Source: JAJYTL01 sp046705265 (GTDB lineage: Bacteria; Pseudomonadota; Alphaproteobacteria; Ferrovibrionales; Ferrovibrionaceae). From it: a DNA stretch of 55,468 bases. The position numbers were made by a program, and so were the translations under genes. The stretch is taken from NCBI GenBank assembly GCA_046705265.1, contig JBJKQL010000098.1:1-55468 (forward strand), given 5' to 3'. Position 1 is the stretch's first letter. Each line of letters starts with the position of its first letter. This document shows positions 10,000-18,733 of the stretch, one piece after another. Below the pieces are notes generated by a model that searched no databases, was not told the DNA's origin, and saw nothing but the letters and a program-made list of their open reading frames with translations.

Positions 10000-11343
10000 C
10001 TACCACTGCTCGCGGCCACTCCAGTGCTCGGGAGGCGCTTCCACTATGCCACGGTACCATTGGATGGCAACCTCGCAACCGCCGGCCGGCGGATTGGTGA
10101 ACGTGACCTGGGCCCCGGTGTGTGCGAGCAGCGTCTTGGCAATAAAAATCCCGAGTCCCATGCCGCCTTCCTCGGCGCGGCTCGTGATATATGGATCGCC
10201 CAACGCGCTGATAATCTCTGGCCGAATGCCGGGTCCGTCGTCGCGTACCAAGATGCGGATAGTGTCGTCACTCCAGGCAAGCGCGATGATCACTTCGTCA
10301 TGCGCGAAGTCAAGGGCGTTCTGGATCAGGTTGCCGAGACCGTGCAGGATCTCCGGTCTCCGGCTGACGATCGGAAGCGCACCCTCGGAAAGCGGCTCGA
10401 TCGTCAATTCGATATTGTCGCGGCGGCAGGGCGCCGCCGCCATGTCGACGAGCGCCGTAAGCGGCAGATAGGCAAAGGCGTCCTCGGCCCTTTCCGGGCG
10501 GTGACTGAGGCGGGTCAAGATGTCGCGACAGCGCTCGGCTTGGTCGACCAGGAGCGAGACGTCCTCGGCGAGCGGCGAATTGGGAGAGAGCTCGCGGGCG
10601 ATTTCCTTCGCCACCAAAACAATCGTGCCAAGCGGCGTGCCAAGCTCATGCGCCGCCGCTGCGGCCAGTCCTCCCAGTGCCGACAGTTGCTGCGCACGGG
10701 CCAGCGCGATCTGAGTAGCGCCAAGGGCGTCCGACATCCGCTGCGTTTCAGCGGCAACCTGCCAAGCGTAGATCGAGAGAAAGGAAACGCCGAGCACGAT
10801 CGCGACCCAGGTTCCGGCGATATAGATGTTGGGTAGCGCGAGGCCGCCTGGCCCCCAGGGAAGCGGCTCGAACCAGAAGGCGAGAACGGTGACGGCGATC
10901 ACGCCGAGCAGGCCGAGCGCCACCGTGCTGCGCAGCCTCAAGATCGTCGCTGAGATCGTTACCGGTACGAGAAAAAGCAGTGCGAAGGGATTTTCCAGAC
11001 CGCCGGTCAGATAGAGCAGCGCCGCCAACTGCACGATGTCGAAGGCGAAATAAAGACTGGCACCCGTTTCGTCGAGCCGATAGGACGCCGGAAACAGCGC
11101 GAAGGACGCGACATTGACGACAACCGAAACGCCGACCACCAGCAGCGCCGGTACAAGCGGAAGGTGGAAGTTAAGTCCGAAATGAACAAACAGCAGCGCA
11201 AGTGTCTGGCCCGCGAGAGCGAGCCAGTGGATCAGCACCAAGGTGCGGAGCCTGAGGCGCCGCCCGCCAGTGCCGCTAAGCACCGCCCGTTCCGGTGTCC
11301 AGGTAACGGTCGGGCGGGTGGTTTCACGAACGGCCGTCGTCAT
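10000..11343 (-). CDS. regB: Redox-sensing histidine kinase RegB/PrrB/ActS type
   Basis: A 447-residue membrane sensor kinase. Six hydrophobic segments lie between about 32 and 195. Between them is GGLENPF (114-120), matching the GGxxNPF ubiquinone-binding motif of RegB. The H-box AAAAHELGTPLGT places the phospho-accepting His at 232. Cys272 lies 40 residues further on in QAERCRDIL, exactly the spacing between His225 and the redox-active Cys265 of Rhodobacter capsulatus RegB. The HATPase domain follows (N box LIQNALDFA, G boxes DDGPGI and GGMGLGIF). It is upstream of regA in the same operon and divergent from the ABC exporter genes. Confidence 0.95.
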   Translation of the reverse strand: MTTAVRETTRPTVTWTPERAVLSGTGGRRLRLRTLVLIHWLALAGQTLALLFVHFGLNFHLPLVPALLVVGVSVVVNVASFALFPASYRLDETGASLYFAFDIVQLAALLYLTGGLENPFALLFLVPVTISATILRLRSTVALGLLGVIAVTVLAFWFEPLPWGPGGLALPNIYIAGTWVAIVLGVSFLSIYAWQVAAETQRMSDALGATQIALARAQQLSALGGLAAAAAHELGTPLGTIVLVAKEIARELSPNSPLAEDVSLLVDQAERCRDILTRLSHRPERAEDAFAYLPLTALVDMAAAPCRRDNIELTIEPLSEGALPIVSRRPEILHGLGNLIQNALDFAHDEVIIALAWSDDTIRILVRDDGPGIRPEIISALGDPYITSRAEEGGMGLGIFIAKTLLAHTGAQVTFTNPPAGGCEVAIQWYRGIVEAPPEHWSGREQW

Positions 11344-11424
11344 CCCGGCCGCCCCTCGATCGGCGGCAAAAATCCTGGCGCCGCTGGCGAAAAGCCCTTC
11401 TCTACACCATATTGGGAGCTACCC

Positions 11425-12177
11425 ATGAGCGAACTCGCCATTGCAGTCGAAAATCTCGGCAAGCGCTTCGGCCCGGTTGTTGCCGTCGATGCCATAAGTT
11501 TTACCGTGCCCCTCGGCCGGGCGGTGGCGCTGCTTGGCGCCAATGGAGCCGGTAAGACTACCACCCTTGCCATGCTTCTCGGCCTGCTCCTGCCGACGAC
11601 CGGCGAAATCACCGTCCTTGGCGAGAATATGATTCGGCACCGCAACCGGGTGCTGGCGCGATTGAACTTTTCCTCGCCTTATCTCGATCTGCCGTCCCGA
11701 CTGACCGTGCGGCATAATCTATACATTTACGCCAAGCTTTATGGTGTCCGCAAGGCGGCGGAGCGGATCGCACAACTGGCCACCGAGCTCGATTTCGTTC
11801 GCTTTCTCGATCGTCCTTTCGGTCAGCTGTCAGCCGGCGAAAAGAGCCGCGTCGCCCTGGCCAAGGCTTTGGTAAACCACCCGCTCCTGCTGCTTTTGGA
11901 TGAGCCGACCGCATCTCTCGATCCCGACATGGCCGACTGGGTGCGGAGCTATCTTAGCCGTTATCAAAAACAGCACGGTGCCACCTTTCTTCTTGCCTCG
12001 CACAACATGGCCGAGGTTGAACGTCTTTGCGACGATGTCTTGATGCTAAAAAAAGGCCGGTTGGTTGATCGCGGCACGCCGAAGGCGCTGATCGAGCGCT
12101 ATGGGCGCAGCACCCTGGAAGAAGTTTTTCTTGATATCGCGCGCGGGCGAAACCGCGGCGAACAGGCCGCGGAATGA
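11425..12177 (+). CDS. ABC transporter ATP-binding protein (ABC-2 exporter type)
   Basis: A 250-residue ATPase subunit. The start ATG 11425 follows GGGAG at about eight bases; an open frame extends upstream to 11164 but overlaps regB. Walker A is GANGAGKTT (38-46), the signature is LSAGEKSR (the LSAG variant common in NodI/DrrA/CcmA-like exporters), Walker B is LLLLLDEPTASLDPD, and the H-loop lies in ASHNMAEVE. It overlaps the permease gene by four bases (ATGA), so the two form one exporter. Cargo is unknown; relatives export lipids, polysaccharides or drugs. Confidence 0.93.
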   Translation: MSELAIAVENLGKRFGPVVAVDAISFTVPLGRAVALLGANGAGKTTTLAMLLGLLLPTTGEITVLGENMIRHRNRVLARLNFSSPYLDLPSRLTVRHNLYIYAKLYGVRKAAERIAQLATELDFVRFLDRPFGQLSAGEKSRVALAKALVNHPLLLLLDEPTASLDPDMADWVRSYLSRYQKQHGATFLLASHNMAEVERLCDDVLMLKKGRLVDRGTPKALIERYGRSTLEEVFLDIARGRNRGEQAAE

Positions 12178-13010
12178 GCACACACGACAACGCGGTCTTT
12201 CGAAGCGGCGAGGTGCTGTTTTCGTTTCGCCGAACCGGCGTGATGATCCTTCGCCACTGGTATGTGCTGCGGGGCTCGGTGCCGCGCCTTCTCGAGCTTG
12301 CCTATTGGCCTGCGGTGCAGATGTTGACCTGGGGCTTCATGACGGAATTTCTGGTTCGGCAGACGACCTATGTGGCGCAGGCTTTTGGCGTGCTTCTTGC
12401 CGCGGTACTGCTTTGGGATGTGTTGTTTCGCAGCCAGCTCGGCATCTCGATCTCGTTTCTTGAGGAAGTCTGGGCGCGGAATCTCGGTCATCTTTTCATC
12501 AGCCCGCTTCGGCCCTTGGAAATGGTCAGCGCACTGATCGCCATGAGCGCGCTGCGCACGGTGATCGGCGTTTTACCTGCGATTGTCATGGCGGCACTCT
12601 TCTTTCGCTTTAATCTGGCGAGTCTTGGGTTGCCGCTTCTCGCGTTTCTCGTCCTTCTTGGGGCCATGGGCTGGGCGGTTGGACTTGCGATCTCGGGATT
12701 GATCATGCGCTACGGGCAGAGTGTTGAGACTCTCGCCTGGGCGTTGACCTTCGCGTTCGCGCCGGTGAGCGGCATTTATTATCCGGTCTCGATTCTGCCG
12801 GCCTGGCTGCAACCCGTTTCCTGGTCCCTGCCGTCGAGCTACGTCTTCGAGGGTATGCGAACAATTCTCCGCGACCATAGGGTGCCCTATGCCTTGATGT
12901 GGCAGGGCGGACTTTTGGACGCGGTCTATCTTGTGGCCGGGGTTCTCGCCTTTCTCGGTTTCTTTAGAGCCGCGAGGCAGCGCGGACTTTTGCTGAAAAT
13001 GGGCGAGTAA
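12174..13010 (+). CDS. ABC-2 type transporter permease
   Basis: A 278-residue integral membrane protein with about six hydrophobic segments and a short cytoplasmic N-terminus. A conserved ABC-2 pattern is seen near residues 195-235: GQSVETLAWALTFAFAPVSGIYYPVSILPAW, interrupted here as family-typical, ends with the PxxYP-like loop before the last membrane pair. The start overlaps the stop of the ATPase gene (ATGA), so the two are translationally coupled. No periplasmic or fusion partner is adjacent, so this is probably a simple two-component exporter. Confidence 0.9.
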   Translation: MSTHDNAVFRSGEVLFSFRRTGVMILRHWYVLRGSVPRLLELAYWPAVQMLTWGFMTEFLVRQTTYVAQAFGVLLAAVLLWDVLFRSQLGISISFLEEVWARNLGHLFISPLRPLEMVSALIAMSALRTVIGVLPAIVMAALFFRFNLASLGLPLLAFLVLLGAMGWAVGLAISGLIMRYGQSVETLAWALTFAFAPVSGIYYPVSILPAWLQPVSWSLPSSYVFEGMRTILRDHRVPYALMWQGGLLDAVYLVAGVLAFLGFFRAARQRGLLLKMGE

Positions 13011-13144
13011 CCGGCGTGCGAGCCCGTGCCGGGATGATGCGGCCGTGGCGGCAGGTTGCCACCGTGCTTTCGCGATTTGCCAATTGCGGCTAGCCTTGGG
13101 CGGGCCGCGCCAAATGCCGCGGGTCGATCATCGGGAGGAATATC

Positions 13145-13540
13145 ATGGCGTCCGTCGAGGAAGTTTTGGCCGAACCGTTGCCTTTCGCAAAGCACCTCGG
13201 CCTCAAAATCGTCGAAGCGGCTGCGGACAAGGTCACGGCCGAAATGGAAGTCAAGCCCGAACTCTGCACCCGGCCCGCGGTTCTTCACGGCGGCGCGGTG
13301 ATGGCTTTTGCCGATACGCTCGGCGCCGTTGGCACGATTCTGAACCTTCCGCAAGGCGCCGGCACGACGACGATCGAGAGCAAGACCAATTTCCTTGGGC
13401 CCGCGCCGGTGGGGGCGACCGTGGTCGGGGAATGCACGCCGGTGCATCGCGGCCGGCGCACCATGGTATGGCAGACCAAGATATCGACCCGGGAAGGCCG
13501 TGCCGTGGCGCTCGTCACGCAGACGCAGCTCGTGCTCTGA
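13145..13540 (+). CDS. Hotdog-fold thioesterase (PaaI/YbgC-like)
   Basis: A 131-residue single hotdog domain. The start ATG is preceded by GGGAGGA at good spacing. The characteristic motif LHGGAVMAFADTLGAVG (about 47-63), with His and Gly before the central helix and an acidic residue in it, matches PaaI-type acyl-CoA thioesterases. The second half has the usual SKTNFLGPAPVG strand. These proteins hydrolyse aromatic or medium-chain acyl-CoA in the cytosol as tetramers. The alpha/beta hydrolase gene follows 38 bases later, and the pair may act on ester or thioester substrates together, which is inference. Confidence 0.9.
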   Translation: MASVEEVLAEPLPFAKHLGLKIVEAAADKVTAEMEVKPELCTRPAVLHGGAVMAFADTLGAVGTILNLPQGAGTTTIESKTNFLGPAPVGATVVGECTPVHRGRRTMVWQTKISTREGRAVALVTQTQLVL

Positions 13541-13578
13541 CGGCTCGGAAAATCAATAGGGCAACGAGGGAGGTCAGG

Positions 13579-14418
13579 GTGAGCGGAGATTATCGTGGCT
13601 TCTCGGTCGTCTCGTCGGATGGGATTCGGCTCGCAGCGCGTGAATGGGGCAGAGCGGATGGCCTCGGAATCGTCCTGATTCATGGTATTTCGCAAAGCCA
13701 GCTCTCGTTTCTGTGCCAGACCCGGAGCGCCCTCGCCAGGGATTTTCGGCTCGTGAGCTTTGATCTTCGCGGCCACGGCGAATCGGCAAAACCCACGACA
13801 CGCGAGCACTACACCGAAGTGCGCCCCTGGGCCGATGATGTGCAAGCGGTGATCGAGGCGGCGCAATTGAAGAAGCCGGTTCTCGTCGGCTGGTCTTTCG
13901 GTGCCCGCGTCATCGCGCACTACTTAAGCGTTCACGGCGCCGTCGCGATCAGTGGCGTAAATTTCGTTGGCGGCCGCGCGGTCTTCGATGCCGCCGTTGC
14001 GATGCGCGGACCAGGCGCTGAATTTCTCTCCGGCATGCAATCGGCCGATCTCGAAACCAACATCCAGGCGACATCGGATTTCGTTCGCGCCTGTTTCGCG
14101 AAACCGTTGGATGAGGCGGAATTCCGCTTCATGCTGGCCTTGAACATGGTGGTGCCGCCGGAAGTGCGCGAGGCCGCGCTTGCCTCTCCGGTCAACTTTA
14201 ATGCCGTGCTCGCGAACGTCGCGGTGCCGGCATTGATCAGCCATGGCCGTCTGGATCAGGTGGTGCTGCCGGCCACGGCGGAATACACTGCCCGGCTGAT
14301 GAAGAACGCGCGGCTTTCCTGGTACAACGATACCGGTCACGCCCCCTTTTACGAGGATGCGCCGCGCTTCAATGCCGAACTCGCGGCCTTTGTTCGCGAA
14401 ACCGGGCGGTCGCGCTGA
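13579..14418 (+). CDS. Alpha/beta-fold hydrolase
   Basis: A 279-residue hydrolase. I set the start at GTG 13579 because GGGAGG precedes it and the protein then begins with the first beta strand. The frame is open to 13045 but overlaps the thioesterase gene in another phase. The catalytic triad is visible: nucleophile Ser106 in GWSFG, Asp226 in SHGRLDQVV and His254 in DTGHAPF. The oxyanion-loop motif HGIS is at about 35-38. Length and motifs fit haloperoxidase/carboxylesterase-like members. The substrate is unknown. It probably shares a transcript with the hotdog thioesterase. Confidence 0.9.
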   Translation: MSGDYRGFSVVSSDGIRLAAREWGRADGLGIVLIHGISQSQLSFLCQTRSALARDFRLVSFDLRGHGESAKPTTREHYTEVRPWADDVQAVIEAAQLKKPVLVGWSFGARVIAHYLSVHGAVAISGVNFVGGRAVFDAAVAMRGPGAEFLSGMQSADLETNIQATSDFVRACFAKPLDEAEFRFMLALNMVVPPEVREAALASPVNFNAVLANVAVPALISHGRLDQVVLPATAEYTARLMKNARLSWYNDTGHAPFYEDAPRFNAELAAFVRETGRSR

Positions 14419-14482
14419 TCTCGGAGCGGCGACCTACGTTTCAAGTCGTTTCGGCCTGCAATGGACTTTGCTTCGGCGGCCC

Positions 14483-17400
14483 TCAATGGCTGCTTGGATG
14501 CGGCGCCGGTCCGCGATCGGTATCTGTTGCCCGTTCTTGCGCGTGATCGGCCGCGATCAGCATGTAGGCCGCCGGCACGACGAAGAGCGTGAAAAGCGTC
14601 CCGATCGCAAGCCCCGTCGCGATCACGAGGCCCATATTGAAGCGCGACACGGCCCCGGCTCCGGTCGCTACGATGAGCGGCAGAACGCCGAGGACCATGG
14701 CGGCCGTGGTCATCAGGATGGGGCGAAGCCGGATGCCGGCCGAGGTCTCGACCGCCTCGCGCTTGTTTAGGCCCTGGCGTTGCAGCTCGTTCGCGAATTG
14801 CACGATCAGAATGCCGTGCTTTGAGATCAGCCCCATCAAGGTCACGAGGCCCACTTCGGTATAAATGTTGAGAGTGGCGCCGCCGACGCCGAGGTTGATG
14901 AAGATCAACGCTCCCGCGATCGACATCGGCACGGAGACCAGAATGATCAGCGGATCCCGGAAGCTCTCGAACAGCGCGGCGAGCGAGAGAAAAATGATGA
15001 TCAGCGCGAACATGAAGGTCGTGACGAAGCCGCCAGACTCCTGCACGTACTGCCGCGAAGCGCCAGCATAGTCGATGGAATAGCCCTGCGGCAGAGTTTT
15101 GGCCGCCAGATTCTTCAAATAGCCAAGCGCGGTGCCAAGCGTGATGCCCGGCGCCGGCACGCCTTGGATGGTCGCCGCATTCAGCTGCTGGAAGTGATTG
15201 AGCGATTCCGGTACCGTCTTGGTGACGATATGAGCAACGGTCGAAAGCGGAATCGTGTCGCCGTTCGCAGTGCTGATGTAATAGTTCATCAGCTGGTTGG
15301 GATTGAGACGGAAGCGTTGCGCGACCTGCGGGATGACCTTATAGGACCGGCCATCAAGGCTGAAATAGTTCACATAGGCGCCGCCCAACATGCGGCCTAG
15401 TGCGGCGCCGATGTCGCTCATCGACATCCCGAGCTGTGCCGCCTTGTTACGATTGATCACCACGGTTGCCTGCGGCTTGTCGATGCGAAGATCTGTGTCG
15501 ATGAAGGCGAACATGCCGCTTTTTTGTGCCTCTTGCAGGAACTTTTGCGTGACGCTGTTGAGCTGGTCGAACGGCGCCGTGCTTTGAATGATGAACTGGA
15601 TCGGCAGGCCGATGGCTCCTGGCAGCGAAGGCGGCTGGAAGGCGACGATGCGCTGGCCGGCGATACGGCTCACATCCTGTTGCACGATCGGCTGCAACTG
15701 GTTGCTGGTGCGGCTACGCTGGTTCCAGGGCGTCAACACCATGCCGCTGATATCCTGGCCCGGCTGGTCGAGCTGGAACACGTGGTCCATCTCGGGGAAG
15801 GTCTTGAAGATGTGATAGACCTGCCGGTCGTACATAAGCCGCTGCTGTAGAGTTGAATCCGGCGCCGAGGTCGCGACCGTGATGACCACGCCCTGGTCTT
15901 CCTGAGGGGCGAGCTCCTGCTTTGATCCGCTGTAGAGGAAAAAAATGCTGGTAAGCACGATCAACGCAAAGATCACGGTTACTGGCAAATAATTCAGGCT
16001 GCCGTGAAGAATTCGCTGATAGCCGCCCCTAAGGCCGGAGAACGCGCGGTCGATCCAAACGGCCAAACGCTCCTGCATGCCATGTGTGCCTTCGCCGTGC
16101 GGTTTCAGGAATCGCGAGCACATCATTGGTGAAAGGGTGAGGGCGATCACGGCCGAGATGGTGACCGTGCCGACAAGGGTGAAGGCGAATTCGGTGAACA
16201 GTGCGCCGGTCAGGCCCCCCTGAAAGGCGATCGGGACATAGACCGCGATCAGCACCGCGGTCATGGCGATGATCGGTCCGCCCAACTCGCGTGCGGCCTG
16301 AATCGCCGCCTGAATCGGTCTCATGCCTTCTTCGAGATGGCGGTTCACGTTCTCGACCACGATGATCGCGTCGTCGACCACGAGGCCGATGGCAAGCACC
16401 AGTGCCAAGAGGGTCAGCAAGTTGATCGAGAATCCGAACATCAACATCAAGGTGAATGTGCCAATCAGCGACAACGGAATCGCGACTGTCGGAATGATCA
16501 CCGAACGCACCGAGCCGAGAAACGCGAAGACCACGACGATGACGATCAGCAGCGCTTCGACCAGCGTGTGTTCGACGTCGTTGATCGCGGCATTCACGAA
16601 CTTGGTCGAATCGTAGACGATCCGTCCATTCAGGCCGGCGGGAAATTGCGCCTGGATGGCGGGAAAGATCTTGCGCACGCCAGCTACTACGTCGAGCAGG
16701 TTCGCGCCCGGCGCTACTTGGATGCCGATGTAGACTGCCCTGCGCCCGTCGAATCCGACAGAAGTCTCATAGCTGTCGGAGCCTAGCACCACATGCGCGA
16801 CGTCCTTTAGCCGCACTACTGCGCCGTTTGACTGTTTCAGCACCATGTTGCGGAATTCCGAGACCGAGTGCAGCGCCGTCGACGCGTTGAGATCGATCTG
16901 GATCATCTGACCCTTGGTATTGCCGACCCCCGAAATGAAGTTATTGTTGGCGAGAACCTGCGAAACGTCTTGCGCCGTCAGGCCGTAAGCCGCGAGCTTC
17001 TTCGGATTGAGCCAGACGCGGAGCGCGAAGTTCATCGCGCCGAGGATTTCGGCCGTCTGCACGCCGGGCACGGCCTGCAGCTTCGGCTGCACCACGCGGG
17101 TGAGATAGTCGGTGATCTGGTTCGGATGCAGCACCGCGCTGTTGAAGCCGAGATACATGGCGTCAATGGTCTGGCCCACCTTCACCGTCAGCACCGGCTG
17201 CTGGGTGCCGGTGGGAAGCTGATTCAATACCGAATTGACCTTGGTCGCGATCTCGGTCAACGCCTTGTCCGGATCGTAGTTGAGGCGGAGATAGACGGTG
17301 ATCGTGCTGACGCTGTTCTGGCTGGTCGAAGACATATAGTCGATGCCGTTCGCCTGAGCGATGGCGTTCTCGAGCGGCGTCGTTATGAAGCCGGCGATGG

Positions 17401-17572
17401 TGGCGGGATCGGCGCCATAATAGGTGGTGCTGACCGTCACGATCGCGTTTTCGGTCTTCGGGTACTGGAGGATCGGCAGCGACAAGCCCGCGCGCACCCC
17501 AAGCACCAGAATGAGCAGGCTGACGACGCTCGCGAGGACCGGCCGGCGGATGAAGATATCGGTAAGTTTCAC
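14483..17572 (-). CDS. RND efflux pump inner-membrane transporter (HAE-1 type)
   Basis: A 1029-residue resistance-nodulation-division transporter that couples proton entry to drug export across the inner membrane. Features are the N-terminal IFIRRPVLASVVSLLI helix, two large periplasmic loops, and the helix-4 motif GLVVDDAIIVVENV around residue 400 with the paired Asp of the proton relay. The second half shows the repeat with NIYTEVGLVTLMGLISKHGIL and a C-terminal FNMGLVIATGLAIGTLFTLFVVPAAY. Length equals AcrB/MexB-type pumps. It is the last gene of the TetR-OMF-MFP-RND run, 15 bases after the MFP stop. Substrates cannot be inferred from sequence. Confidence 0.96.
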   Translation of the reverse strand: MKLTDIFIRRPVLASVVSLLILVLGVRAGLSLPILQYPKTENAIVTVSTTYYGADPATIAGFITTPLENAIAQANGIDYMSSTSQNSVSTITVYLRLNYDPDKALTEIATKVNSVLNQLPTGTQQPVLTVKVGQTIDAMYLGFNSAVLHPNQITDYLTRVVQPKLQAVPGVQTAEILGAMNFALRVWLNPKKLAAYGLTAQDVSQVLANNNFISGVGNTKGQMIQIDLNASTALHSVSEFRNMVLKQSNGAVVRLKDVAHVVLGSDSYETSVGFDGRRAVYIGIQVAPGANLLDVVAGVRKIFPAIQAQFPAGLNGRIVYDSTKFVNAAINDVEHTLVEALLIVIVVVFAFLGSVRSVIIPTVAIPLSLIGTFTLMLMFGFSINLLTLLALVLAIGLVVDDAIIVVENVNRHLEEGMRPIQAAIQAARELGGPIIAMTAVLIAVYVPIAFQGGLTGALFTEFAFTLVGTVTISAVIALTLSPMMCSRFLKPHGEGTHGMQERLAVWIDRAFSGLRGGYQRILHGSLNYLPVTVIFALIVLTSIFFLYSGSKQELAPQEDQGVVITVATSAPDSTLQQRLMYDRQVYHIFKTFPEMDHVFQLDQPGQDISGMVLTPWNQRSRTSNQLQPIVQQDVSRIAGQRIVAFQPPSLPGAIGLPIQFIIQSTAPFDQLNSVTQKFLQEAQKSGMFAFIDTDLRIDKPQATVVINRNKAAQLGMSMSDIGAALGRMLGGAYVNYFSLDGRSYKVIPQVAQRFRLNPNQLMNYYISTANGDTIPLSTVAHIVTKTVPESLNHFQQLNAATIQGVPAPGITLGTALGYLKNLAAKTLPQGYSIDYAGASRQYVQESGGFVTTFMFALIIIFLSLAALFESFRDPLIILVSVPMSIAGALIFINLGVGGATLNIYTEVGLVTLMGLISKHGILIVQFANELQRQGLNKREAVETSAGIRLRPILMTTAAMVLGVLPLIVATGAGAVSRFNMGLVIATGLAIGTLFTLFVVPAAYMLIAADHAQERATDTDRGPAPHPSSH

Positions 17573-17587
17573 GAGCTTCGCCGCCTA

Positions 17588-18718
17588 CTATTCTTCGCTG
17601 GGCTTAGGGTTTGGGTTGTTCAACGGCTGCACAGTGTTGTTGATCACGACTGGGCTGCCGTTATGCAGCTTGATCTGGCCGGCACTGACAACGGTTTCGC
17701 CGGCGCCGATTCCCTTCAGAACCTGCACCTGGTCGCCGCGCTTCGCGCCGGTGGTAACGAAGACTTGGCGCGCGATCAAAAGCGGTTTGCCGGCCTTGTT
17801 CTTGCCCTTCTCCTCGACCAGAAAGGCGGTGCTGCCATACGAGTTGTAGGCAATCGCCGTCTGCGGCAGAGTAATGAAGCGCTGGGGGGCGCCGGTCACA
17901 ATGTCGATGGTCGCGTACATGCCGGGCAGAAGCTTCTTCTTAGGATTTGGAATCTCGGCGCGAACCTCGACGTTTCGGGTGCTGACCTGTATCGCGGGGT
18001 TGATCGCGATAATGTGTCCGGTGAAGGTTTGGCCGTGATAGGTGTCGACGCGGATAGTGGCCGTTTGGCCCACCTTGATCCGGCTCAGGTCCTGCTGCGG
18101 CAGGTAAAAATCGACATAGAGCGGGTTCAACGCCTGCAAGGTCACGATGGTGGCGCCGGGACTTAGATATTGGCCGAGGTCGACCTGACGGATGCCAAGC
18201 CGGCCGGCGAAGGGCGCGGTGATGTGTTTGTAATCGACCGTGGCTTGCTGCTCCGCGACCTGGGCCTCGGCGCTTTTCATGTTTTGCAGATCGGCATCGA
18301 CCTGCTGCTGGCTTACCGCCTGCACCTTAAGCTGGCGCAAGTCGCGCTGATAGGTGATGCGGGCCAAGGCGGCCGAGGCTTTGAGCGCGTCGAGCTTCGC
18401 GACATCGGCCGATGCCAGAAGGTCGAGAAGTGGCTCGCCCTTCCTTACGTCCTCGCCGGAATGGAAATGGATGCCGGTCACGATACCGGCGACCTGGGCG
18501 CTCAGATCGGCGCCGTTCACCGCACGCAGCGTGCCGATCGCCTCGATCGTCGGCTGCCAGTCCTCGTAGACCGCCTTTATCGTCGAGACGGTTTGCGGCC
18601 GGCTGCCGAGGGTCGCCATGAATTTCTTGATCATCACGGAGCGGAACGCGTCGAAGCCGAACACGCCGCCGAGCACCAGGCCGACCGCGATGAGCATGAG
18701 AATCAAGCGCCTGACCAT
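17588..18718 (-). CDS. RND efflux periplasmic adaptor (membrane fusion protein)
   Basis: A 376-residue adaptor with one N-terminal membrane anchor (about 5-23) that links the RND pump to the outer-membrane channel. A split lipoyl/barrel-sandwich domain is visible (VNGADLSAQVAGIVTGI and ITAPFAGRLGIRQVDLGQYL), with a predicted alpha-helical hairpin between (about 105-170). Beta-barrel and membrane-proximal domains follow. Type is closest to MexH/MexE/MdtA-like adaptors. It lies 15 bases downstream of the OMF gene and directly upstream of the transporter. Confidence 0.95.
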   Translation of the reverse strand: MVRRLILMLIAVGLVLGGVFGFDAFRSVMIKKFMATLGSRPQTVSTIKAVYEDWQPTIEAIGTLRAVNGADLSAQVAGIVTGIHFHSGEDVRKGEPLLDLLASADVAKLDALKASAALARITYQRDLRQLKVQAVSQQQVDADLQNMKSAEAQVAEQQATVDYKHITAPFAGRLGIRQVDLGQYLSPGATIVTLQALNPLYVDFYLPQQDLSRIKVGQTATIRVDTYHGQTFTGHIIAINPAIQVSTRNVEVRAEIPNPKKKLLPGMYATIDIVTGAPQRFITLPQTAIAYNSYGSTAFLVEEKGKNKAGKPLLIARQVFVTTGAKRGDQVQVLKGIGAGETVVSAGQIKLHNGSPVVINNTVQPLNNPNPKPSEE

Positions 18719-18733
18719 CGTGTCGTGTCTCCG

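Noticed and set aside
13045..13578. Upstream extension of the alpha/beta hydrolase frame
   Set aside because: It overlaps the hotdog thioesterase in another phase; the GTG at 13579 has its own strong ribosome site.
16868..18166. A 432-codon plus-strand frame opposite the RND/MFP genes
   Set aside because: Antisense shadow; the minus strand encodes clear efflux proteins.
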